DNA from: Diphasiastrum complanatum
Lineage: Eukaryota > Streptophyta > Lycopodiopsida > Lycopodiales > Lycopodiaceae
DNA length: 64,000 nucleotides
Assembly: GCA_029204225.1 (NCBI GenBank)
Contig: CM055102.1
Span: 3,404,827 to 3,468,826, forward strand
Direction: 5' to 3'
Position 1 is the first letter of the stretch. Each line of letters begins with the position of its first letter. Position numbers and translations under genes: made by a program. Below the pieces are notes generated by a model. It worked only from the letters and a program-made list of their open reading frames with translations. It made no database searches and was not told where the DNA came from. This document shows positions 33,840-42,795 of this stretch, piece by piece.

Positions 33840-35463
33840 GGAGAGCTACGAAGATCAACAAGAGAGAAGACACTACCTGAAAGGTAGGAAGAAAATTATG
33901 CTCTCTTATCTAGCATTATTCAAAGCAAAGAACCTTCGACTTATGGTGAAGCGAAGGATGATGACATTTGGGTCAAGGCCATGGGAGAGGAGATGGAGTC
34001 AATTGCTAAGCATAGCACATGGAACTTAGTAGAACCACCAATTGGCAAGAAACCCATTGGTTGCAAATGGGTATACAGGACTAAGTACCATGCAGATGGA
34101 AGTATAGCAAAACACAAGGCAAGATTGGTGATCAAAGGGTACGCATAAAATAAAGGCATCGACTATGAGGAGACCTTTGCGCCGATTTGTAAGTGGAATG
34201 CTCTGCGTCTACTTGTTGCTTTAACTTCACATTTTGGTTGGCCTTTGCATCAGATGGATGTGAAATTTGATTTTCTAAATGGTGAGCTAGAAGAAGAAGT
34301 GTTCATGGATCAACCTGAAGGCTTTGTAACGAAGGGACAGGAAAATAAAGTATGTCGCTTGAAGAAAGCGCTTTATGGTCTTAAACAAGCACCACGTGCG
34401 TGGTATAGCAGGATTGATGCCTACTTTCGTTCAATGGGGATAGTGAGAACACATTCTGATCCAAATCTTTATGTCTTATGCTTTGATGGTATGGTTGTTT
34501 TAATTGCTCTTTATGTTGATGACTTGATTATTACGGGAAATAATCAAGATATGATAGACATGTTCAAGAAAGACCTCATGGAACAATTCAAGATGACAGA
34601 TCTCAGTCTGATGCATTACTGCCTTGGAGTAGAAGTGTGGCAAAAAGGACATGAAGTGGGTTTAACACAGGTGAAGTATGTCAAAGAGTTGCTGCACAGG
34701 TTTAGGTTGCAGGATTGCAAACCAGTAAACACTCCTATTGAACCAGGTAAAAAGCTTTCTAAGCTTGATGAGTCACAGTCATTTGATGTTACGCTGTATA
34801 GACAGTTAGTAGGGAGCTTGATTTACCTTACCATGACTAGACCAGATATATGCTATGTTGTTGGCATTGTAAGTCAGTTTATGGCAGCACCTACGGAAAC
34901 GCATTGGAAGGCAACTAAACGCATTTTGCGCTATGTGAAAGGCACTTCAGAGTATGGCTTGATTTACAGGAAGCATGATGGTTTACCTGAGTTGTGTGGG
35001 TATGTGGATGCGGATTGGGGAGGTGACTATGATGATTGTAGATCTACCACGGGGTATGTATTCTAGTTTTGTGGTAGTTGCTTCTCCTAGTCTAGTAAGA
35101 AGCAAAGTACAATTGCTCTTTCCACCACATAAGCATAGTATAAGGCAATGTGTAGTGCAGCACAAAAAGCTATATGGTTGAGACAAATCTTGGAAGTAAA
35201 TTGGCATGAAGCAGAAAAATCCCACGACTTTACATAGCGACAATCAGATTGGCATTCAGCTAGCAAAGAATCTAGTGTTCCATGCGAGAACTAAACACAT
35301 TGAGATTCAGTATCACTTTATACGTGAGAGGCTGCTAAGTCGTGAAATTCATGTTGTTCATTGTAGCACAGAAGAACAACTAGCTGATATTTTCACTAAG
35401 CCACTTACTGGAGAAAAGTTTGATAAGTTTAGATCAAAGCTTTCTGTACTTAAAGTTTGTTGA
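33840..35463 (+). pseudogene. Copia pol, part 2: reverse transcriptase and RNase H
   Basis: RT starts at about 33,960 (DIWVKAMGEEMESI, GCKWVYRTKYHADG). It is broken by TAA at 34,147-34,149 where GYAQ is expected, a CAA to TAA change. The intact run 34,245-35,066 includes MDVKFDFLNGELEE, LYGLKQAPRAWY and the catalytic YVDDLIITG. RNase H follows: YVDADWGGDYDDCRSTTGY then stops at 35,064, 35,088 and the TEAEY position. A frameshift leads to the last open part, 35,206-35,463, ending HARTKHIEIQYHF and LADIFTKPL. Several of the stops replace Gln or Trp codons, as expected from C-to-T decay of methylated DNA. Confidence 0.9.
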
Positions 35464-35507
35464 CTTTAAAGCTATGTATATGACTGTATAAAAAGTAGAC
35501 TCTACTT

Positions 35508-35517
35508 TAAGGGAGAG
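35508..35517 (+). other. Polypurine tract
   Basis: AAGGGAGAG immediately precedes the 3' LTR, where plus-strand synthesis would be primed. Confidence 0.8.
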
Positions 35518-35791
35518 AGTTAGAATTAAAGTAGAATCACTGTGTTGCTGTAATGTGGGTCCTATCAGTGGATAAGGATCAGTTGGCCTCGCCACGAGGC
35601 AAGTCAACGGGACACGCGTCCCGCCAACGGCAACCTGGGTCATGCATGGGTTGCCTGAGTGAACAACTATATGTACAGTGTAATTTCATTTTGAGAAATA
35701 CAGTTGCTATGTGAGCTTGCTGTGTAGAGTGTTTTCTGTCTGTGTTACTATGTAGCATGATCTGTGTTCCTGTGCAAAGCAAATTCTAAGT
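35518..35791 (+). repeat. 3' LTR of the complete copia element
   Basis: It begins AGTTAGAATTAAAG and ends AAATTCTAAGT before the AGGAG duplication. Compared with the 5' LTR it carries 30 extra bases containing a GGCAACC / GGTTGCC inverted repeat (about 35,628-35,655). Just before that lies CGGGACACGCGTCCCG, a perfect 6-bp-arm hairpin. Confidence 0.92.
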
Positions 35792-35796
35792 AGGAG

Positions 35797-36645
35797 GACC
35801 ATCCACATGCGCATAATCTCTTCATTGACGTGATACATCATCTCTTGCATCGTTTGCATTTTTCAAGGAAGCATGCATGTCATGGGAATGGAGTCGATAC
35901 GTTTTCTCTAACATCAAAGTTGATGAATTTAAAAAAAAATAATTGTAGGTTCGAAAAAACCTTCATATTTAAAAAATATAAGATTGATTGAGCTCATTAT
36001 CATAATTTGATAGATTAATAAGAACTTCAACATTATGAAGGTGTATTTTGTGAGTCCATATATTTTGCACAATATCTCATAAAAGTTACATCCAATCATA
36101 TAAGCGTAATTTCTAAACATTAACACCAAACTCAACTTTCTTGATGGGATTGGGCATTCTTTCATCTCTTAAAAAGACTAATAAAATTTTTAACTTGACA
36201 TCATTGGATTTTTTTTTTTCCCACAATTGCAAATCAAACCAAGAAAAATTTTCCAAATAGCATCTTTGATGAAAATATCATCCATGAGTTTAACATCCTA
36301 TCTTGAGTTATAGTCCAACAAAGAGGACATCAACTCACATGAGCTTGTTATGCAAGGAAATGCTGGCAATCAAATTTCATGTGACAAGCATTCAACTTGT
36401 CATAAACATGTATCAACTTTGAATGGCAAATAACATTCGATGTCAAACTTCAACATTGACTAAATCACAAATAACACAAGCCAAAGGAGTGGGTGTTGGC
36501 TTTTGTCAAGTTGGGTACATTCAGCCTGAATTTGGCTTTCGATTTGATAGAGGTCGTTCCAAATAGAGCACCTATTCCTTCATTGTCAAAGAAACCCCTG
36601 GGTCAATTTTGCTCATGTTCTCTGCCGTTGAGGGGCCTCACTGCA
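35797..36645. other. AT-rich spacer
   Basis: No continuation of the 28.9-kb copia gag was recognised on this side of the insertion, and no other gene. Confidence 0.4.
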
Positions 36646-36653
36646 ACTGAGCT

Positions 36654-36668
36654 TTTTTTTTTTTTTTT

Positions 36669-36699
<31 letters not shown>

Positions 36700-36702
36700 G
36701 GG
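36654..36702. repeat. Poly(T)-poly(G) homopolymer junction
   Basis: About 25 T followed directly by about 23 G. A C14-15 run lies 85 bp further on (36,783-36,797). This may be a genuine low-complexity tract or a sequencing/assembly artefact. Confidence 0.9.
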
Positions 36703-36929
36703 TGACTTCCAGATTCATGATCAGGTCAATTGTGGTTTTTGGCATGTCTACATATTTGCGGTGCTCTGGAAAATATGGATCCCTCCCCCCCCCCCCCTTC
36801 CTTTCGAAACTTGCAAGTTATTGATGGCACTGCATCTCCTATGTATTTTCAATTTGCCTTGCACTTTATGTTTAGAACTCTCATTGATTGTCCACAAGGA
36901 GATATTGGTGGAAGTCTCCAAGGTGTAAA

Positions 36930-37680
36930 TCATGAGAAAGCACATGTGAAGGTGTAAATCATTACAACGCTTGTGTAGATTTTATCACTTAAGGTGAATA
37001 CACAATGCAGCTCTGTAATGGAGATACCAAATGACTCAAGGAGGAAGTGGGATGCCTGGGAGAACCACGATAGTCGATAGCCCTGGTCATGAAGAAAGTG
37101 TGAGGAAACAAGTGTTGTCTGTGTATATCTCATAGCCTCATCGGGCAGAGCCTCTGAATGTATGCGATAAGCTAGAACGCGACATCTATCTGAATGGGTG
37201 GAACGACAAACTCTGCAAGAAGGATCTCGTGTGGAACTGAGGGCTTCGCCCGAATCATACGAGCTAACATGGTGGTCTGCAATCGTGAAATGTTGGCCCA
37301 ATGTGATGAAGGGAGGCCGGTACACCATGTCTCTGCTGCATACAAGGCTGTGGGGGTGACAATAGTATCAAAAAGTCTACACTTACTGCAAGCATCTTGG
37401 ATGAGCTTCCTGAAGCAGAACCGCTCAAGCTGAACAAGAGAGGAATGCCCCTTTCCAAGTCGGGTGGTGGTAGCCTGTCGCATGCTGAAGGTCGGACCAA
37501 ATAAGAGTATCCCTAAATAAGTATAAGAGGAAACTACCTCTAAGGCCTGTCCATCTAGGATGAGCTCCTGGCGCTACATGAAGGCTCAAGAAGTGTTGAA
37601 GACCATAACCTTCCACCCTAGAAGGGCACACTACGAAAGGCCCAAGGGGAAGAGGGCCTTCCCGTATGTAGTGCCAATGT
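36930..37680 (-). pseudogene. LINE (non-LTR retrotransposon) RT C-terminal fragment
   Basis: On the minus strand, several frames read KVMVFNTS and ELILDGQALEVVSSYTYLG, which are RT thumb motifs. They continue into KLIQDACSKCRLFDTIV and PTALYAAETWC, then RLQTTMLARMIRAKPSVPHEIL. In plant and animal LINEs this stretch follows the RT palm. Frameshifts and stops separate the blocks, and the catalytic FADD region and endonuclease are missing. It is a dead fragment about 0.7 kb long. Confidence 0.8.
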
Positions 37681-37689
37681 GTGAAGGTG

Positions 37690-38480
37690 GAACATGATTT
37701 TTTTCAATATTTTTTTCTCATTTTTTTTTTCGTGTTTTGTTGCTGGGATTTTTGTTTCAATTTTTTTTTTCACAGTCTAATTTTTTTCACATTTTTAACG
37801 TGTGAGAAATTGTCAACTCCACATAGCTAGTTTAGGCCTAAGTGAGGCCAAAATTGTATATAACTTGAGATGTGACATTTCACACATGTGAAATGAGTTT
37901 AGAAATGTTTAGGATCCGTTATATTAAGATTGAAGTGTATCCACACTTCATACCTTTCATATGCATTAGATAGGTTTTATGAGCCTTGGCATTTAGCCAC
38001 ATAAATGATAAGAAAAGGACTCTAGAGAGAGGAGAGAGAGTCATCTGTCTCACTTGTATAGAGCATGTAGGATGTAGCTCATGTTATTCATATTGATGAG
38101 AGATTGTACATATCTCATTGTAAGATCAATCATTGTGGAAGTTTCTTCATCTATCTTCTTCTCTTCTCTACATGGTGGAATGATCTTGTTGATGCTTTGT
38201 GTAAGCTTTGTGTGGATGATATAGGGCATGTTTGAATCTGATATTTTGCTATAGTACAACCTGATGTATGGATCCTTGAAGTGGATGTGATCATTGTTTA
38301 GTATACTTAAAGATCTTATGCTTGTTTGATGTAAATCTTGATCAAGTAGCCAAAGGATTGAATATCTGAGTTATGTACTTTGTGATTTCAACCAACGCAC
38401 AAGATTTTGGGATAGATTACGTTTGGATATAACCTAATTACTTACTTTCACATAACACACATTTTTTTAAGGTTTCTTTT
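37690..38480. other. T-rich tract and possible solo LTR
   Basis: 37,690-37,790 is very T-rich. From about 37,800 (TGTGAGAAATTG) the sequence has LTR-like character, with a TTTAGCCACATAAATGATAAG box and pyrimidine runs. No ends or duplication could be fixed. Confidence 0.3.
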
Positions 38481-38500
38481 TTCAAATAATGTTTTTTTGA

Positions 38501-38607
38501 TGGAATGTGCATGTCGACAACCAATGACGGGCTTTCACATAGCACATGCACATTATAGTAGTATAATGTGCATGTGCTCCATCAATAGCTGCCACATGCA
38601 CATTCCA
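38501..38607. repeat. Nested palindrome (cruciform-type)
   Basis: A perfect 17-bp-arm hairpin with a 4-nt loop (38,541-38,557 / 38,562-38,578) is enclosed by a second inverted pair, TGGAATGTGCATGT (38,501-38,514) and ACATGCACATTCCA (38,594-38,607). Inner and outer arms share the word ATGTGCATGT. Confidence 0.9.
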
Positions 38608-38609
38608 CC

Positions 38610-39960
38610 AGAATGCTCAGGTGCTTCGTGTCAATATTTTATTGGCTGATTATGAGAAGAAAGATCACTAAAAATTCTAGTTGTAAAATTCATATGAACA
38701 TTATGCTTTTGAAGGTGCCTCCAAAATACAAAGAAAGCTTAAACATTCGGCATAATGTTGGTGAGATTTTTTTCTATAAACACCAAGGGAGACCCACACG
38801 GCTTGTATGTTGCCATCGCTTAGGGGTTCAGAAGTTCAAAACCCACCAAACATGTTACGCGCCTTATAGGTTGCTCTCGTTTGGAGGACCGTGTTCCTCC
38901 ATCATTGCTTACTTCCAACATAAAGTTTACTATAATTTTACTTCACCTTCTAGAAGGTAGGACTCCTCCTTGCTCGCTATTTACCACATGACAAGGTGCA
39001 TTATATTATTCAAAGCCGCCACCATTGGATTTTGTCATACTACTAGGATAAATAATTGAAATTGATAAGTATGCCACGTGGCAAAAATCTAAGTAATTTA
39101 GTGTACAATATATAACACTAGCATTCATGTCTGAGGTTGTCTCCTTATCAAGACTTGTAAAATTCTCATCCTTCTAGAAACACTTAGTCTTTGCTCCTCC
39201 TAGAGACTCAAAATAGAGTTTAGAGGTTGGGCATTTTTATTTTCTGGCCTTGGTACATGGTAGCAGGTGAGAGTAATTAGGATCAACCTGATTAGTGCTT
39301 AGACAATGACTAAGAACCTTGACTGGTGGCCTTTTCAAGCTTCTATGGATAGACATTATTCCAATGGAATGGATGGTTGGGGCCTCCTTAACTATCCATT
39401 AACAATTTCCCCATGGAAGGAGCCTCCTTAGAATGACATTTTGCCCGATAAGGAGTCTCGACAAATGTGATGCTTGGCTCCTTCCATCATTGTTGAAATT
39501 TGACGCCCATCATGCCTTCAAAGGCCAATTTGGATGTATTTACAGCCACTTGTAATTTTAGGCTGTTAGCACTGAAGTGCATAATCTATTTAAAATCGTC
39601 ATTTTGATGGGCTACAATTGACGGGCAGCGTGAGCATTGTCCGGGACCCTTTTTTTTTGAAATTTTCCTTTGTGTTTTTTTTTTTGGGAAGTGGTCGTGT
39701 TTCCCCACGGGTAGCAGCCTGACCTTGCCCAGAAAAAAAAACCCCTCCTATTTTTCAAATTTTGTACCCTCCCCTTTGCCCACCCGCCCAAAACCCTGCC
39801 CTGCCCGTCCAAAACTCTTGCCTACCCTCACATTGTTTGTTTATAGCTTAAAATTTTAGAATTGAGATTCACAACTTCAAACTTCAAAAACTTTGCACTT
39901 TAGCATAGGCCATAGGAGGGCTTGGCCCAAAGTTTTGGAATTTGAACAGTGGGCTTGGTT
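38610..39960. other. Spacer without recognised genes
   Basis: A 115-codon plus frame at 38,613-38,960 has no recognisable domain. A box-B-like AGTTCAAAACCC near 38,833 hints at a SINE but lacks a convincing box A. Confidence 0.35.
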
Positions 39961-39967
39961 TTTCCAG

Positions 39968-40540
39968 CTACCTATAAATATAATTAGAACATGAAGAACC
40001 AAATAGAATGTGAATGAAATGATTCATCCATGTTTCAAACTTTGAACTCTCTGGAAAATTACAGCAACCAAACAATAAATGTGAGTGAGGACCATTTGCT
40101 TTCTTGTCTCCTCCAACTTTGTCCTTTCTTGATATGTCTCCACCATAAAACTCCATGAATGAGGCTCCATCTCCATCTTGCCACAAGATATCATTAACAC
40201 TTGATGACTTGGCCATGAATGAGTGACATAATGAAACTCCATTAGCTTCATTTCCATCAACAAAACCAGCCAAGAATGCTAGTACAACTCCAACAATAAG
40301 ATATTGCAAGACAATGTAACTAGTTTGTCCATATCTTAACAATTTGCACACATCCACATGAAATAGCTCAAACATGAGGTAGAACAAGTAAATTAAACTT
40401 GAACAACACTTCCTTGCTGCTCCTTTGACCTTTCTTGAGTCTTCAATAAGCTGTAAAAACAGAAACATAACATCTTTGCGAATGGACGTTCCTTTGATGC
40501 TCTTGACTAGCTCCAAATTGTCACCTTTCCAAATTTCCAA
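39968..40540 (-). CDS. Hypothetical membrane-like ORF
   Basis: A 190-codon minus frame without a clear start: the first ATG in frame lies at the MFLFLQLIEDS residues (about codon 25). Two hydrophobic stretches (LIYLFYLMFELF and YIVLQYLIVGVVLAFLAGFV) could span a membrane. The rest is polar. I do not recognise a family. Its upstream end abuts the long hairpin at 40,545-40,759, so it could be part of a foldback element or a chance frame. Reality as a gene is doubtful. Confidence 0.25.
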   Translation of the reverse strand: MEIWKGDNLELVKSIKGTSIRKDVMFLFLQLIEDSRKVKGAARKCCSSLIYLFYLMFELFHVDVCKLLRYGQTSYIVLQYLIVGVVLAFLAGFVDGNEANGVSLCHSFMAKSSSVNDILWQDGDGASFMEFYGGDISRKDKVGGDKKANGPHSHLLFGCCNFPESSKFETWMNHFIHILFGSSCSNYIYR

Positions 40541-40544
40541 ATTG

Positions 40545-40759
40545 TTAAAATTTTAATATTAAATTCCAAGTAAGTAATGTATAAAATTGTCCAGTACTCG
40601 CAAAAAATTGACAAATACAAATAGCTAGATTGCTGAAATTCAATTTTTATTCCTTCATGATAAAAATTGAATTTCAGCAATCGGGTTATTTGTATTTGTC
40701 AGTTTTTCACTGGACAATTTTATACATTTTTTACTTGGAATTTATTATTAAAATTTTAA
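40545..40759. repeat. Long near-perfect hairpin, about 100-106-nt arms
   Basis: Left arm 40,545-40,650 and right arm 40,660-40,759 are inverted copies with few mismatches around a 9-nt loop (TCCTTCATG). Long matching blocks include ATGTATAAAATTGTCCAGT, ATTGACAAATACAAATA-like and GATTGCTGAAATTCAATTTT. Confidence 0.92.
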
Positions 40760-40799
40760 AAATGAAATTCTCATAATATTGCTATCCTTTGCAAAATAA

Positions 40800-41820
40800 A
40801 ATTTAAAAGGCAAGTTCCACGTAAGGAAGGAAAGACGACACGCATGAGCATCCCGAAAGACGTCATAAAAAAAAGGACAACCTCAACACTGAGGCTTCCA
40901 TAATTCTTACATGACACCCTCACATAACTAAACTTTCACTTTGAAACTTTAGTTTACAAAACTGACTTCAATCATGAGGTCCAATGAGCCATTGACGGCC
41001 AATGAAACTTTCAAATTGCAACTCTGACAGGTAGACAGAACGTAAGTCCAATTCCCGGCCAGTTTGCCTGTCCGCTTCACGGCGCTGTCTCCGTCAACGG
41101 TCCGACGGGTCATTCATTTAACCCCTGGTCGGTTACCTCTAACCCCTGGTTAATGACCTCTGGTCCGTTAACGACTCTCCTTGATGACACACCATCTTCT
41201 GCGCCCACTCTATTGGATGCTAGCCACGCGTCAGAATCCTCCACGTGTAAATTTTCTGTGTGCAATCCAGACACGTGGCAAAATCTCAATGGTACTAAGG
41301 ATATCTAGCGGTGGAGAATCGAAAATGGTGGCGTGCGTCTAAGGGATAGCGTGCCTTGTTGGGGGAATCGAGGATGGCTCACACGTACTAGAATTTTGGG
41401 ACACGGGGATCGATCGAGGTACGGTGACCGGCATAGCCGGTCTCTTGCTGCTCTCTTCATTGAAAGGCCACGGGCTACTGCCGGTGATATGTGACGTCAT
41501 CGACGTGGGCGCCACAGGAACAGCCGGTGGGCCAGCGCCCAATATTCTTTTTGGCAGAAATGCCTTTATTCCCAGATCGAGGTCCGAGGAGTAAATAAAA
41601 AATAAATTAAAGATAATTAAAAATATTATTTTTGTAATTACTATTATCATTTCCCTTTTATTTATTTACCATTTTTTTAATCCTTTTCTGAAGAGTAATA
41701 AAAAATCCAGAAGCACTTTATAGTTTTATAATGCTGATTAATAATCTATTCATTTTTTTTAATTTTTTATCTTTGATTGATATAATAAACTTTTTTTTTA
41801 ATATTTTTTAATTAGTTTTT
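40800..41820. promoter_or_regulatory. GC-richer upstream region of the DUF630/632 gene
   Basis: Composition rises in GC between about 40,990 and 41,540. Two ACGTG (G-box/ABRE-like) words occur in opposite orientation, CCACGTGT at 41,241 and ACACGTGG at 41,271. AACCCCTGGT is repeated near 41,120 and 41,142. Distance to the start codon is 1-1.9 kb, so a distal promoter role is inference. Confidence 0.35.
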
Positions 41821-42164
41821 TTTTTTTTTTTTTCAGTTTGCTTACTGTTATGATCTCTCTCCTTGCTTTTCTACTGAGCATTCATTCATTCTGATTTCTT
41901 CTTGTTGTCTCTGCTATTTTCTGTGCTTCTCTTGTGTTGGATCCAAGGTCAAGGTGCTGCCTTTACAGCAAAAATCTTGTTTCCTCTTGTATTGGATCCA
42001 GGGATCCCACCAAGGTTGTACTTTTGCTGGCAAAATTTTTTCTGCATTCATCAGGTCTGTCAGTTTATACTTGTGAATATGTCTTTCTCAAGCAAATGAG
42101 CTGCTCACATGTTGTGCACAAGAGCATGAACTCAGCTCTGTTTTCGTGGTTCTCTTGCTTTTTC

Positions 42165-42690
42165 AAGATATGCATTCATCGCTTTACCTTTTTTCAGTCT
42201 GTTGTAGCTGCATGCATCATACTGCAGTTATCTTTTGATATAGAGTATTAGCTCCCACTAGTTCATCTTTCTGGGTTTTGCTGTTGAAAGCTTTAATTGC
42301 ATTCATCTGTGTGGCAAAATATCACATGCATCATATTGCATTCATCATCTGATAGAGTATTCGTCATCCTGGGCTTTGCTACTGAAAGGTTTGATTGCAT
42401 TCATCTCTCTGTGTCAAATAATACGCATGCATTATACTCCAGCTTCTCTGCTGAAAACATTCATCTGTAGCAAAATATAGACATACATCATACTGCATTC
42501 ATCCTTTGATCGATCACTAGCACCAGCTCTCACTTATTCATCACTGTTGGTTTGCTACTGAAAACATTCATCTGTAGCAAAATATAGACATGCATCATAC
42601 TGCATTCATCCTTTGATCGATCACTAGCTCCCACTTAGTCATCATCTTTGGGCTTTCTACTGAAAGCATTTATTGCGTCCATCTCTCTCT
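42165..42690 (+). repeat. Tandem repeat upstream of the DUF630/632 gene
   Basis: The motif (C)TGAAA(A/G)...ATTCATCT recurs at about 42,283, 42,382, 42,451, 42,558 and 42,660. The copies at 42,451 and 42,558 match over about 70 bases (CATTCATCTGTAGCAAAATA ... GATCGATCACTAGC), a period near 107 bp. It lies just 5' of the coding start, in the likely untranslated leader or core promoter. Confidence 0.8.
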
Positions 42691-42702
42691 CTCTCTCTCT
42701 CT
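42684..42702 (+). repeat. (CT)n tract in the leader
   Basis: About nine CT dinucleotides 70-90 bp before the start codon, common in plant 5' leaders. Confidence 0.85.
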
Positions 42703-42738
42703 CCCCCTGGCCAAAAATACAGAGACAGCAGATTGTTG

Positions 42739-42795
42739 ATGAGACAGCAGCTGGTGACGCAGAAACGGGGATGGGTTGCGGAGTCTCCAAAGTAG
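42739..42795 (+). promoter_or_regulatory. Upstream ORF overlapping the main start codon
   Basis: ATG at 42,739 opens an 18-codon frame that ends in TAG at 42,793-42,795, past the main ATG at 42,771 and in a different frame. If the transcript includes it, ribosomes starting here would bypass the main start. Confidence 0.5.

Larger units (their letters stand above)
29756..35791 (+). mobile_element. Complete-length Ty1/copia retrotransposon, 6.04 kb
   Basis: Two LTRs (244 and 274 bp) bracket a PBS, a 1.3-kb leader, gag, pol in the order protease-integrase-RT-RNase H (the Ty1/copia order) and a polypurine tract. AGGAG occurs on both sides (29,751-29,755 and 35,792-35,796), fitting a 5-bp target-site duplication. 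Aligning the LTRs by eye gives about 9 substitutions plus one 30-bp indel, so it is not recent. Pol contains several stops and frameshifts. The element is therefore structurally complete but not autonomous. Confidence 0.93.

Noticed and set aside
38780-38900. Possible SINE with box-B-like AGTTCAAAACCC
   Set aside because: No convincing box A at the right distance, no 3' tail and no target-site duplication.
39612-39812. Gly/Lys-rich minus frame with CARSGCYPWG-like text
   Set aside because: Encoded by homopolymer-rich sequence with A and T runs. No conserved motif.
41339-41650. 103-codon minus frame in the GC-rich region upstream of the host gene
   Set aside because: Pro/Ser-rich with no domain, and located in a probable promoter region. 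Open because of composition.
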